The translations under genes and the position numbers were made by a program. Below are positions 11,763 to 23,333 of a DNA stretch of 64,000 bases, in pieces (position 1 is the first letter of the stretch; the number at the start of each line of letters is the position of its first letter). Under the pieces are notes generated by a model that saw only the letters and a list, made by a program, of their open reading frames with translations, was not told the origin of the DNA and did not search any database. Source of the DNA: Bretschneidera sinensis. Taxonomy: Eukaryota; Streptophyta; Magnoliopsida; Brassicales; Akaniaceae. The stretch is taken from contig CM043704.1 of the NCBI GenBank assembly GCA_023935145.1, positions 94,885,873-94,949,872 of the forward strand, in the 5' to 3' direction.

Positions 11763-12934
11763 ATGGCCGATAAAATCTATGTTAAATTCACTACTAGTGG
11801 ACCAAATGCGCCTAAGAAGCCAAGGTCTACAAAACCCTCAGCATCGGAGTCACGGGGGAAGGGTGTAGCAGGCTTATCAAGCAAAGCACCTAGAACAGAG
11901 CTTGATGAGTCCCTGTTTTTCAGTCCTGCGACAAAGGCGAGGTATGATTCAATAATCCGTCAAAAAAAAATCATGACGGGTAGAGTTGTAGACTTCGACT
12001 CTATTCGTCATGGCAATTTTGATATCTTGCCAGCCTTTGAGGCGATTCACTTGACCCCACTGGTCAAAGTGCATGAAAAATTTTATCCAAGACTGATTCA
12101 CCAGTTCTACGCGAACTTGGTGAAACCCAGTCCTCTGGCTCTGAGATTCAGAACTAGAGTCAGTAGTGTGGAGTTTGAGGTCAACACTGACCTCCTTATG
12201 AGCTTACTGAGGATCCCTGCAAGGGGGATCCAATGGAGTCTGGATGGATGGTCAGACAACTTCGACGTTGAGGCGGGCTGTCAGATAGTCAGGGGACACC
12301 CTAACTATGTGTACAGACCCACTACATTTTAATATGTAGTGATATGCCCCTTGACTCGAAGCTGTTTCAGCTGATAGTGAGTTGGACTATCCACCTTAGA
12401 CTCGGGAGTCGAGGGTATCTATGTAAGATAGATACAGTATTGATTTGGTGCCTTAAATCTGGACACCACTTCAAAATTTATCCTCTGCTGCTCGCCAACA
12501 TGATAAATGGCAAAGTAAGTGACTCTGGGTGTCTTCCTTACGGGATGCTCACTACGCTCATACTCCAGCACTTTCAGGTGCCTCTGCCAGCCTCCGAGGC
12601 TCAGGATATTAGACCGACGGACATCATCAATGTCTCATCACTAAAGAAGATGAGATGCACGGTTCGAGATGGATTCTTCTATCCAAAAGCAGGGAAGTGC
12701 TTACGGATACGAGAAGATGAGAGTGATGATGATGAGGAGGAGGAGGCTGCTGCCTATGCTGATATGGGCACTGACACCCGAGCACTTCCGATTGATGACT
12801 CGAGTACTGGTCAGACTGGATACGGAGATATGCTTCAGGCTATCTTGAGCCTTCAGATGACGATGGAGTCTGGATTCCAGTCCATGCAGTCGGAGTGCCA
12901 GAGATTGAGCTCCTCCATCGACCACCTACGGGAC
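11763..12934 (+). pseudogene. Sirevirus extra ORF, 5' part (putative plant transposon protein domain)
   Basis: The ATG at 11763 is in a good context (AAAATGGCC). The protein starts with a basic Lys/Pro/Ser-rich segment that could be a nuclear localisation signal. A conserved block follows (FFSPATKARYDSI, FYANLV, RFRTRVSSVEFEVNTDLL), like the domain databases call 'putative plant transposon protein'. Next comes an SWTIHLRLGSRGYL region, an acidic tract (DESDDDEEEE) and a tail that looks coiled-coil. A one-base deletion near 12335 shifts the frame. The nested element then splits the gene at 12934. It lies downstream of pol, where some Sireviruses carry an envelope-like ORF, but I see no signal peptide or membrane segment. 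Function unknown. Confidence 0.75.
12930..12934 (+). repeat. Target site duplication of the nested Sirevirus, left copy
   Basis: GGGAC directly abuts TGTAG, the left end of the nested element. The identical GGGAC is at 23212-23216. Confidence 0.9.
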
Positions 12935-14185
12935 TGTAGCTCGAGGTTTCAACCCAGGAGGGGGGGTGAATTGGGTTTTTTTAAAAACTTTTCGTGGAAT
13001 TAATATAAGTTTATAAAAACTAACAAGCAACAGATAATAAATACAAGTAATGAGCTGTAAATAAAGAGTTTAAGAAAAGAGAATGCAAACACAGTTATAG
13101 TGGTTCGGCAATATCGGATTCGTTCCGACCCTACGTCCACTCTCTTCAAGGAACACCTTGAAGTAATCCACTAAGAAAACTTAGTCGCACAACTTAGCCG
13201 GGTGTTGCACAAACCGTACATAAGAAAATTACAGGAATTGCTTAAACCGAAAAATCCCCTTCCTTTCGGAAGTTTTCTCTTCCTCTCGGAAGTAATCCCT
13301 TTACAAAGATGGTGTAAAGTAAAAGGTAGAGAAACAGCAAATGAAAGCTTATTACAACAGAAATGTCTCTCTTTCAAAGTAAAGCTTGAAGAAATGGCTC
13401 AATAAAATTATTTCAAAGCTTTTTGTGTTTCAAGAGTATAAAAACTTGATTATGTGAGATAAACTCTTTTTGAAATTGTGCAGCTTGTTATTGAATGCTT
13501 AACTGAATGTGTTTATATAGCAATCAATTAATATGGCCATTTAGAACTTTAATTTGAAAAGATTTACTTTTAAACATTCAGATTTGGAGTCCAACGGTCA
13601 TAATTTTGAATTACCAGTCGACTGGGTCGAGATACCAGTCGACTGGGTTCACTTGAAAAATACTCGTTTTCAGACCTTCTGGGTATCCAGTCGACTGGTA
13701 TATATCATCCAGTCGACTGGGGACTTTCTGTCCATTTTACCAGTCGACTGGGTTGTTTTATCCAGTTGACTGGAGACTTACTGGTCAAAGTACCAGTCAA
13801 CTGGGTTAATTCATCCAGTCGACTGGGTACCTTCTGACCCATATACCAGTCGACTGGTATATGTACCCAGTCGACTGGGTTGTCTTCCAACCCAGTTTTT
13901 CTTCTGTTTTTCATCAAAAACATTTAAAAATAATGATTTTAGAAAAACCTTTTGTGTTTGAGCCTCTGAACAAGCTAATACAATGTATGAGTGAGACTTA
14001 CATTGGTTCTAAACCTTAAGACCTATTCTAGATCTTCAGTCTTCACTTGATACTTGATTTGGTTCGAGTTTTTGCACTTTGTTCCTTGGTTGAATGTGTT
14101 TGATCCTTAATACAACTTAGTTTAAACATGTTAGTTAAATAACAGTTGTGTTTTGCCATCATTAAAATACGGGCGAGGGTCAACA
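12935..14185 (-). repeat. 3' LTR of the nested Sirevirus
   Basis: About 1251 bp, with ten palindrome copies between 13610 and 13880. It is about 53 bp longer than the other LTR, mainly from a stretch near 13030-13065 and one extra palindrome unit (13621-13641). It contains the conserved hairpin near 13145-13165. Confidence 0.92.
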
Positions 14186-14201
14186 ATCTCCCTTTTTTTT
14201 A
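14186..14201 (-). other. Polypurine tract of the nested Sirevirus
   Basis: On the minus strand this reads as an A-run followed by GGGAGAT, ending exactly at the 3' LTR start. It would prime plus-strand DNA synthesis. Confidence 0.85.
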
Positions 14202-14855
14202 TGATGACAAAACTAATAATGTAAAAACAGTTTTAAAAACTAAGTGATAGGATTTTTCAAAAATTTGGACAGAGTATCCTCTGTTTTTCGAGTAAAACCA
14301 CCTTGTAAACAAGCAAACACAGTTTATATTTCTTTCAACCAATCCAGAATCAAACTCAATCAATCAATAAACATTTTAACAAAGTTATGGAGCAATGCTC
14401 CCCCTAAATCTATGCATTGGTTGCGTTTTACTTAGATTTTCTCGTTTTTCTCATTTTTCTCCCCCGTTTTGACAACAGCAACCAAAGGGGGCATAACATA
14501 AATAATAAGCTACTTAGCCAATATAGTCGAATAGATTATAAGAAAACAAAGTTGTACGCAAAGATTTGGCTTCATTCGAGTCTCGGAAGCCTTCCCAGGA
14601 ATAACCGAAAGTTTTCAAGCGTATAAGCATTTTATAGCAGTTTTAGTGATCAAACAGAGTTTTAAAACAGTGCTAACATATTACAAATAGCATAAATAAA
14701 CGCGAGAAATATGGCTAATAGTAATACATCATCATAGAGAAAAAGTCACTACAGGTAGGGCTATACAGAGCCATAACTAAGAAAAAAATACATGAGATGT
14801 CCGTGCTATGTGATAAAAATTGGAAAAGCGCTAAGTACAGATAAAAGATAGAGAC
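14202..14855 (-). other. Noncoding tract with a second polypurine-like run (nested copy)
   Basis: No coding region. On the minus strand a purine run of the form GGGGGAGAAAAATGAG (about 14445-14466) lies some 270 bases before the true polypurine tract. The outer copy has the same run. Sireviruses are known for multiple polypurine tracts upstream of the 3' LTR. Confidence 0.6.
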
Positions 14856-16139
14856 TCATGGTGCGGGAGAGTCCGAGTTGTCACGAAGAAGTTCCCTAAT
14901 CTCAGCTAGGGAACCCTCGGTGTGCTCTCGATGTAACTCGAAGTCGTCCCGTAGGTGGTCTATGGAGGAGCTCAGCCTTTGGTAATCAGACTGCATGGAC
15001 TGAAAACCGGACTCCATCGTCATCTAAAGACTCATGATAGCTCGTAGGATGTCACCATAATCAGTCTGACCGATACTCGAGTCACCAACGGGAGGTGCTC
15101 GGGTATCCGTCTCCATCTCAGTAGCCATATCAGCATCCTCATCACTGTCACTCGCATCCTCTCGGATCCTTAGGCACTTTTCGGCCTTCGGATAGAGGAA
15201 TCCTTCACGAACAGTACTTCCCATCTTTTTTAGAGATGAGATGTTGATGATGTTCGTCAATCCGATATCCTGAGCCTCGGAGGCAAGCAAAGGTACCCGA
15301 AAGTGCTAGAGGATGAGCGTAATGAGCATCCCATAAGGAAGGCACCCGGAGTCGTTTGCTTCGCCGTTTATCATGTTAGCGAGCAGCAGAGGATATATAT
15401 TGAAGTGGTGCCCAGATTTTAGGCACCAAATCAATACCGTATCTATTTTAGATAAATACCCTCGACTCCCGAGTCTTAGGTGGATGGTCCAACTGACAAT
15501 CAACTGAAACAACTTTGAGTCGAGGGGCAAGTCACTACATGTGTGAAATGTAGTGGGTCTGTACACATAGTTAGGGTCGCCCCTGACTATCCGACAGGCC
15601 TCCTCAACTTCAAAGTTGTCTGGCCATCCATCTAGACTCCATTGAACCCCTCTGACTATCCATCTAGACCTCCTCAACTTCATAGGGATTCTCAGAATAC
15701 TCATCAAGAGGTCAGTGTTGACCTCAAACTCCATACCGCTAACTCTGGTTCTGAATCTCAGAGCCAGAGGACTGGGTTTCACCAAGTTCGCATAGAACTG
15801 GTGAACCAGTCACGGGTAATACTTTTCATGAATTCTAACCAGTGGGGTCAGATTTATTGCCTCAAAGGCTGGTAGAATATCAAAATTACCATGGCGAATA
15901 GAGTCGAAATCAACGACTTTACCCGTCATGATTTTCTTGTGACGGATTATTGAATTATACCTCTTATGAGCCGCTGGGCTATAAAACAGAGTCTACTCCA
16001 GCTCTGTTCTGGGCTCCTTGCTGGATGACCCTGCTGCTCCCTTCCCTTTCGACTTCGAAGCCGAAGGTTTTGAAGACCTTGGCTTTTTAGGCGCATTAGG
16101 TCCACTTGTTGTGAGTTTAATACGGATTTTGTCACTCAT
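14856..16139 (-). pseudogene. Extra ORF of the nested Sirevirus (putative plant transposon protein domain)
   Basis: It starts at the ATG at 16139-16137 and ends at TGA 14858-14856, about 428 codons, collinear with the outer copy. It has the same basic N-terminus (SGPNAPKKP), the RFRTRVSGMEFEVNTDLL block, the SWTIHLRLGSRGYL block, an acidic tract and the DHLRD tail. I count at least four in-frame stops, typically of the CAG-to-TAG and CGA-to-TGA type. One 11-codon in-frame insertion (about 15640-15680) copies a nearby downstream segment. Conservation between two copies over the full length suggests the ORF was part of the mobile parent. Function unknown. Confidence 0.75.
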
Positions 16140-16337
16140 TTTGGATAAATCTGGAGTTTTTGAAAAAAAAGATTTGGGTAAAAATGAGAGATTTTAACCG
16201 TAGAAAGTTAAAAATCTCTTTAGGAATGTGTAGATCGGTGTGTTTAGAAGGGATTTGGATGGTTTTTGGATCAAAAGGATGAATTTTTCTAGAGAGAGAA
16301 AGCTTAGGCTCTTTGAAAATGGCGAAAATAAACAGCC

Positions 16338-16346
16338 CCTTTTATA
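16338..16346 (-). promoter_or_regulatory. Putative internal promoter TATA box of the extra ORF (nested copy)
   Basis: TATAAAAGG on the minus strand lies between the palindrome array and the extra ORF, about 200 bases before its ATG, matching the arrangement in the outer element. Function is inferred. Confidence 0.4.
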
Positions 16347-16354
16347 GAATCGCG

Positions 16355-16690
16355 ATACCAGTCGACTGGGGTCGATATACCAGCCGACTGGGTCCCTTTG
16401 AAAAAATGAACAGTTTCTTTACCAGTCGACTGGGTAAACGTACCAGTCGACTGGGTAAACTGGCAGTGAGTTACCAGTCGACTGGGCTAACTTTACCAGT
16501 CAACTGAAGGACAAGGGTTTTTAAAAAAAATTGGCTCCAAATAGGATTTGATCTTATAGACGACTGGAGAAGACTTACCAGTCATCTGGAATATTTGGCA
16601 GAGAATTACCAGTCAACTGGGTCAAAAGTACCAGTCGACTAAAAGATCAGGCAGAGACTTACCAGTTGACTGGATCCTGAGTAAAATTTC
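16355..16690 (-). repeat. Post-pol spacer with palindrome array (nested copy)
   Basis: About ten copies of the CCAGTCGACTGG motif or one-to-two-base variants, between the end of pol and the extra ORF. It is the counterpart of 11250-11535. Confidence 0.85.
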
Positions 16691-16815
16691 CAGTCCTGAA
16701 TTTTTTTAACACGATTTTGTTTATCTATGACATTTTTGAGTGAGGGGAATAATTAAACATGAATTAATACTCTATCACTCAATGTCAAACATGCAAATGA
16801 TGAAATGAGATGCAA

Positions 16816-19800
16816 TCAAACATTTAGTTTATCAAAATCAAGCAATCTCATCAACATTCTAATCTTACAAAAACTAGCTTCACTTAAGGGTTTCGTAAGA
16901 ATATCAGCAATTTGATCTTCTGAAGGTTTGAATTCTAATCTTATATCACCTTTTTGAGCATGATCTCTTAGGAAATGATGTCTAATCTCTATATGTTTGG
17001 TTCTAGAGTACTGAATAGGATTTTTGATTAGGTTGATGGCACTAGTATTATCACAAAATATAGGAATATTTTTTAGACACATGCCATAGTCTTCTAGTTG
17101 TTGTTTCATCCATAGTAATTGGGCACAACAACTGCCAGCTGCTATATATTCCGCCTCAGCGGTTGATAGTGCAACTGAATTCTGTTTCTTGGAGAACCAA
17201 GAAGTTAACATAGCACCCAAGAATTGGCATGTTCCATTTGTGCTCTTTCTATCTAATCTACATCCAGCAAAATCAGCATCTGAATATCCTACTAACTCAA
17301 AAGATGATTCTCTAGAGTACCATAATCCTATGGTCTGGGTCCCTTGTAGATATCTAAGGATTCTTTTTACTGCAACTACATGTGATTCCTTAGGATTAGA
17401 CTGAAATCTAGCACACATGCATACACTGAACATTATATCAGGTCTACTTGTAGTCAAATATAGTAAAGCACCTATCATACTTCTATAATATTTAGAATCT
17501 ACAGTTTTACCTCCTTCATCAAGATCAAGTTTGGTGGTTGTGCTCATAGGCGTTCCAATTGGCTTTGAGCTTTGCATCCCGAACCTCTTAAGTAGGTCCT
17601 TGATGTACTTTGATTGATTGATGAAGATGCCTCCTTTTAGTTGTTTGATTTGAAGACCAAGGAAGTAGGTAAGTTCTCCTATCATGCTCATTTCAAATTC
17701 ACCTTGCATGCACTTTGCAAACTCTTGACACATAGATTCATTAGTAGCACCAAATATAATATCATCAACATATATTTGAACTATCAAAGTGTCATTCTTG
17801 TGAGTTTTTGTGAAGAGAGTTATGTCTATTTTACCTCTTACAAAATCATTGTTAATCAAAAATTTACTTAATCTTTCATACCATGCTCTTGGAGCTTGCT
17901 TCAACCCATATAGAGCTTTAGAAAGTTTATAGACATGATTTGGAAGACTAGGATTTTCAAATCCAAGAGGTTGTTCAACATAAACCTCTTCTTCTATAAA
18001 GCCATTTAAAAAGGCACTTTTCACATCCATTTGAAATAGATTGAATTTATTAAAGCATGCAAAGGCTAATAATATTCGAATAGCTTCTAATCTAGCTACA
18101 GGAGCATAAGTTTCATCAAAATCTATTCCTTCCTCTTGGTTATATCCCTTAGCAACTAGTCTAGCCTTATTTCTAGTTACTATACCATTTTCATCCATTT
18201 TATTTCTATATACCCATTTAGTTCCAATAATTGAATGATCTTTAGGTCTTGGAACTAGTTTCCAAACAGTGTTTCTCTCAAATTGATTTATCTCTTCCTG
18301 CATTGCAATTATCCAATCATTATCTTTTCAGCTTCTATAAATGTCTTAGGTTCTACTTGAGACAAATAAGCTACAAAATTGCAAATATTTCTAATGGAAG
18401 AGCGAGTTCTTACCCCTTGTGAAGGATCACTAATTACTTGATTAATTGGATGATGATTTACATACCTCCAATCCTTAGGTAGATTTTCCTCTTGTTGACT
18501 TGAGGATGGTTGGTCCAAGTTGGGAGTTGCCATCCCTTTATTTGTTTGAGAAGACTCACTTTTGGGTCAACAATGGGAGTAGGAGTTCCCATTCTTGGAA
18601 TAAAATCTGCATCATCTTTAAAGGAAACTTCTCCACTACTCATTGGGTTAGATTCATCAATAGTTACATGCACAGATTCTTCTACTACTAGAGTTCTCTT
18701 ATTGAAAACTCTATAAGCCTTACTAGTAGTTGGATATCCTAAAAATATCCCTTCATCGGTCTTGGAATCAAATTTACCCAAGTTAGTTTTATTGTTATTT
18801 AAGATGAAGCACTTACCACCAAAGGCACGAAAATAGGAAATATTGGGCTTTCTCCCTTTCCATAGTTCATATGGTATTTTATCAAGCAAGGACCTTATCA
18901 AAATTCTATTTAAAATATAGCACGAAGTATTCACGGCTACAGCCCAAAAATATTTTGGTAAATTATTTTCACAAAGCATTGTTCTTGAAAATTCTTCTAG
19001 AACTCTATTTTTCCTCTCAACAACTCCATTTTGTTGAGGAGCTCTAGGAGCTGAAAAGTTGTGATTAATTACATTTTCATCACAAAATTTTGAAAAGCTT
19101 TGATTTTCAAATTCTTTGCCATGATCACTTCTTATGCTTGAAATACAAATTCCTTTTTCATTTTGTACCTTTTTGCAAAAATTTTCAAATCCTTTGAAAG
19201 CTTCATCCTTATAAGCAATAAAAATAACAAAGGTATATCTTGAATAGTCATCAACAATAACAAGAGCATATTGATGGCTACCTAGACTAATGGTACTAAT
19301 TGGACCAAATAAGTCCGTATGCAAAAGTTCCAAAGGTCTAGTAGTTGAGACTATATTTTTTGCTTTAAAAGATATCCTAGATTGTTTTCCCATTTGACAA
19401 GCATTGCAAATTTTGTCTTTCTCAAAATTGATTTTAGGAAGTCCAATAACTAAATCTTTTCTTGAAACAATTTTTAGCAAATTCATGTTTACATGACCAA
19501 GCCTTCTATGCCATAGCCATTGATTTTCACTAAAAGCAGGAAAACATTTTTCATTATCGGAATGCAAAGATTTCAAATCAACTATATAGACATTTTCATG
19601 TCTATGGCCAATGAATTTGATCTTGTTGCTCTTGATGTCTATAACTAGACAATGAGAGGTCTCAAATGTGACTTTATATCCTTTGTCACATAATTCACTA
19701 ATGCTAAGTAAATTTGGCTTAAGGCCTTGTACTAGCAATACATTATCTAAGGTTGAGAAATCATTACCGACTTTTCCATGCCCGATGATCTTTATTTTAG

Positions 19801-19936
19801 TATTGTCTCCAATGGTCACAAGTCCATCATCTCTTAGAGTTAGCTCCTTGAATACACTTTTATCACCGGTTATATGCTTCGAGCAACCGCTATCAAGGTA
19901 CCAATAGTTACCTTTCTCCTTGGTGTGAAGACAAAT
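16816..19936 (-). pseudogene. pol of the nested Sirevirus (PR, IN, RT, RH), nearly complete
   Basis: After the TAG at 19937-19939 the frame runs through a protease with DSGCSKH intact. An integrase stretch (19819-18458) follows, with the LWHRRLGHVN zinc region, HTDLFG, IRSDHG and VVERKNR. Two one-base deletions, near 18560 and 18330, shift the frame. The last 495 codons (18303-16816) are uninterrupted and hold RT ([30 protein letters not shown]) and RNase H ([22 protein letters not shown]). Only the two frameshifts, plus the TAG before protease, break pol. Confidence 0.9.
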
Positions 19937-21958
19937 CTACATCACACAAGGATATACGATAGTACTTTTAGGTACCCAAAATTTCTTGGGTCCTTTGGGG
20001 TTAGTCCTGAAAAATACAGTTCCTTTTGGGACCCATACTTTCTTAATATGAGGTGCTCTATGAACAAGTTGATGATGCACAGTCCTAGCATGATAGTCAT
20101 AGAAATTTCTAGGATGTCTTACATGTGAATTCCTATAAACCTTAGGATAATAGTTCCTAGGATACATGTTTCTATGGTAAGGAGTATGAAAATTCATGTC
20201 ATTTCTATAAAGAGTATGATGATGCATTCTAGGATACCCATGATGATAATTCCTAGGATGAGCACGAGCAGAATGCATTCTTTGATTATACACATTGTTC
20301 CTAGAATGAGCATGATAATTATTTTTAGGATTTGTATGAGCATTTCTAGAATGAGCATACATATAAGCATGAGTATTTTTAGAATGCTTCAATTTAGTAT
20401 GATCATTTAAGTTTTTAGACTTCCTAGCATTTATCGAGGGAGTGCTTTTAACAATGCTAGGAGCTTTTGAAGTAGAGGCTCCATCTACACAAGAGACTTT
20501 CATGAATAAGCTCTCTTTTGTTTTTTGTTTTCCCAATGGAGAATATCCTACACCAGATTTTCCTCCACTTAATCTTTGGGAAGAAAGCACTTCATCAAGT
20601 TTTTCTTTACCAAGTATAAGTCTAGATATAGTGCTGTTTAATTCAGAAATTTTATTTTTCAAAATCTCATTTTCATCTTTAAGAAAATCTTGAGACGAAT
20701 CATACAGTAAAGATGATAATTTTTCTTTTTCTTCTCTAAGAATTATCATTTCTTTAGAAAGAGATGATACTTCTTTCTTAAGAACAGAATTTCTAGAATC
20801 AAATTTCTTTAATTCTTCATGTATTTCATTTATGACTTCTAGCAGTTCTTCACTAATAGTAACAATATTATTTTTTGAAGAGGGAGAAGATGTTACCTCA
20901 CTTTCATCATCGATTGCCATCAAACAAAGGTTGGCAATTTCCTCATATCCGATTTCTTTGTCTGATGACTCATCTTCTTCGTCATCGCTCCAGGTAGTTG
21001 CTACCATAGCTTTCTTCTTGAAGCCCTTGTATGGTTTGTTTGAAACCGGACAATCAGCTTTTATATGTCCCGGCTTTTTGCAGCCATAGCACATAAGTGG
21101 TTCCCTTTTTGAGGTGGGATCCTTTGAGTAAGGTTTCTTGCTTTTCTTCAAGAACCTATGGAATCATTTGGTGATTAAAGCCATTTCACCATCCTCTTCA
21201 CTGCTCTCTGCTTCTTGTTCTAATTCCTTTTCTTTGTTACTCGTAGAAGCTTTGAGAGCAATTTGCTTTTTCTTTTTCTCATCATCATTGATGATGGGAG
21301 TCATTTCTTCCATCTCGTATGTCAATAATGACCCAAGCAGCGTCTCAACATCAAGCTTGTCAAGATTTTTGGCCTCCTGAATAGCTGTCCTCTTTGGTTT
21401 CCATTCTGGTGGCAGAGATCTTAAGATTTTTCTGGTTAGTTCAACTTCCTCAATATTCTTGCCAAGCAATTTTAAATCATTTATAATAGTAGTGAATCGT
21501 GAGTGCATTTCGGAAATGGTTTCGTTAGGAGACATCTTAAAAGATTCATACTCAGAAATTAGCATGTAAATTTTACACGTTTTTACTTCACTTGTTCCTT
21601 CATATGTGACTTGCAATTTGTCCCATATTTCTTTAGCAGAAACGCATGCAGATATTTTGTTATATTCAGAAATATCTAATGCACAATGTAGCATGCTTGT
21701 TGCTCTACTATTGAGAGACATCGTTCTACAATCCTCGTCAGTAAACTCAGTTTTGAGTTTAGGCATTGTATGAAGAGTCTCTCCAATAACTATTTCTTTT
21801 GAAGAAATTTTAGGTCCTTCTTCTATAATTCTCCATAGATTGTAATCTTGTCATTCGACGAAGATTTTCATTCTATTTTTCCAATAGTTATAATTTGAGC
21901 CATTGAACAATGGTGGTCTAGTATAAGAGTGTCCCTTAGAGTAGCTATTTGCTGCTAT
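19937..21958 (-). pseudogene. gag of the nested Sirevirus, start codon lost
   Basis: The expected start at 21958-21956 reads ATA. A TGA at 21853-21851 and another at 21163-21161 (CGA to TGA) interrupt the frame. The capsid region (21766-21164) contains SEYESFKMSPNETISEMHSR. The zinc knuckle CYGCKKPGHIKADC is intact near 21085-21045. A long Lys/Glu-rich coiled coil is followed by a tail with many SRN/PRN repeats. The frame ends at the TAG 19939-19937 that the outer copy shares. Confidence 0.87.
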
Positions 21959-21999
21959 TGGATCAACTCTAAGATTTTAAGCCTAATAAAGAGAACGAG

Positions 22000-22011
22000 G
22001 CTCGGATACCA
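22000..22011 (-). other. Primer binding site of the nested Sirevirus, one change
   Basis: The minus strand reads TGGTATCCGAGC, one base different from the usual TGGTATCAGAGC. It lies two bases from the 5' LTR end. Confidence 0.85.
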
Positions 22012-22013
22012 AT

Positions 22014-23211
22014 TGTAGCTCGAGGTTTCAACCCAAGAGGGGGGGTGAATTGGGTTTTTTTAAAAACTTTTCGCTGAATTAATATAAGTTTATAAAAACT
22101 AACAAGCAACAGAGTTTAAGGAAAGAGGATGCAAACACAGTTATAGTGGTTCGGCAATATCGGATTCGTTCCGACCCTACGTCCACTCTCTTCAAGGAAC
22201 ACCTTGAAGTAATCCACTAAGAAAACTTAGTCGCACAACTTAGCCGGGTGTTGCACAAACCGTACACAAGCAAATTACAGGAATTGCTTAAACCGAAAAA
22301 TCCCCTTCCTTTCGGAAGTTTCCCCTTCCTCTCGGAAGTAATCCCTTTACAAAGATGGTGTAAAGTAAAAGGTAGAGAAATAGCAAATGAAAGCTTATTA
22401 CAACAGAAATGTCTCTCTTTCAAAGTAAAGCTTGAAGAAATGGCTCAATAAAATTATTTCAAAGCTTTTTGTGTTTCAAGAGTATAAAAACTTGATTATG
22501 TGAGATAAACTCTTTTTGAATATGTGCAGCTTGTTATTGAATGCTTAACTGAATGGGCTTATACAGCAATCAATTAATATGGCCGTTTAGGACTTTAATT
22601 TGAAAAAGATTTACTTTAAAACGTTCAGATTTGGAGTCCAATGGTCATAATTTTGAATTACCAGTCGACTGGGTTCACTTGAAAAATACTCGTTTTCAGG
22701 CCTTCTGGGTATCCAGTCGACTGGTATATATCATCCAGTCGACTGGGGACTTTCTGTCCATTTTACCAGTCGACTGGGTTGTTTTATCCAATCAACTGAA
22801 GACTTACTGGTCAAAGTACCAGTCGACTAGGTTAATTCATCCAGTCGACTGGGTACCTTCTGACCCATATACCAGTCGACTGGTATATGTACCCAGTCGA
22901 CTGGGTTGTCTTCCAACCCAGTTTTTCTTTTGTTTTTCATCAAAAATATTTAAAAATAATGGTTTTAGAAAAATCTTTTGTGTTTGAGCCTTTGAACAAG
23001 CTAATACAATGTATGAGTGAGACTTACATTGGTTCTAAACCTTAAGACCTATTCTAGATCTTCAGTCTTCACTTGATACTTGATTTGGTTCGAGTTTTTG
23101 CACTTTATTCCTTGGTTGAATGTGTTTGATCCTTAATACAACTTAATTTAAACATGTTAGTTAAATAACAGTTATGTTTTGCCATCATTAAAATACGGGC
23201 GATGGTCAACA
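22014..23211 (-). repeat. 5' LTR of the nested Sirevirus
   Basis: About 1198 bp, with nine palindrome copies (22660-22915). It is highly similar to 12935-14185 apart from two deletions and scattered substitutions, which suggests an insertion of moderate age. Confidence 0.92.
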
Positions 23212-23216
23212 GGGAC
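23212..23216 (+). repeat. Target site duplication of the nested Sirevirus, right copy
   Basis: GGGAC directly follows ...CAACA, the right end of the nested element, and is identical to 12930-12934. Confidence 0.9.
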
Positions 23217-23333
23217 GACTTCGAGTTACATCGAGAGCACACCGAGGGTTCCCTAGCAGAGATTAGGGAATGTCTTGTAATGGCTCAGAATCTCCCGCTC
23301 CTTGAGTTTTTGTTTTCATTATTATATACTTAA
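23217..23333 (+). pseudogene. Sirevirus extra ORF, 3' part after the nested insertion
   Basis: The reading frame interrupted at 12934 resumes at 23217, just after the second GGGAC copy. It matches the tail of the nested element's own extra ORF (DFELHREHTEGSLAEIRE) and stops at TAA 23331-23333. This confirms that the nested element entered the 3' end of this ORF. Confidence 0.8.

Larger units (their letters stand above)
12935..23211 (-). mobile_element. Nested Sirevirus-type Copia element, complete but defective
   Basis: The element is 10277 bp and runs TGTTG...CTACA on the minus strand. It has two LTRs, primer site, gag, pol, palindrome spacer, extra ORF and polypurine tract, plus a perfect 5-bp target duplication. 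It lies in reverse orientation inside the extra ORF of a related element. The gag start codon is ATA instead of ATG, and several nonsense and frameshift mutations are present, so it is not autonomous now. Confidence 0.93.

Noticed and set aside
11763..12934. Extra ORF as a retroviral envelope-like gene
   Set aside because: Its position fits, but no signal peptide, transmembrane segment or glycoprotein-like pattern is visible.
11250..16690. Regularly spaced palindromes looked like a CRISPR array
   Set aside because: The genome is a plant, the spacing is irregular, the intervening DNA is shared between LTR copies, and there are no cas genes. They are retrotransposon motifs.
18330..18560. Frame changes in the nested pol as possible programmed frameshifts
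   Set aside because: Each is a one-base loss relative to the other copy, with no slippery site or structure seen; simple decay explains them.
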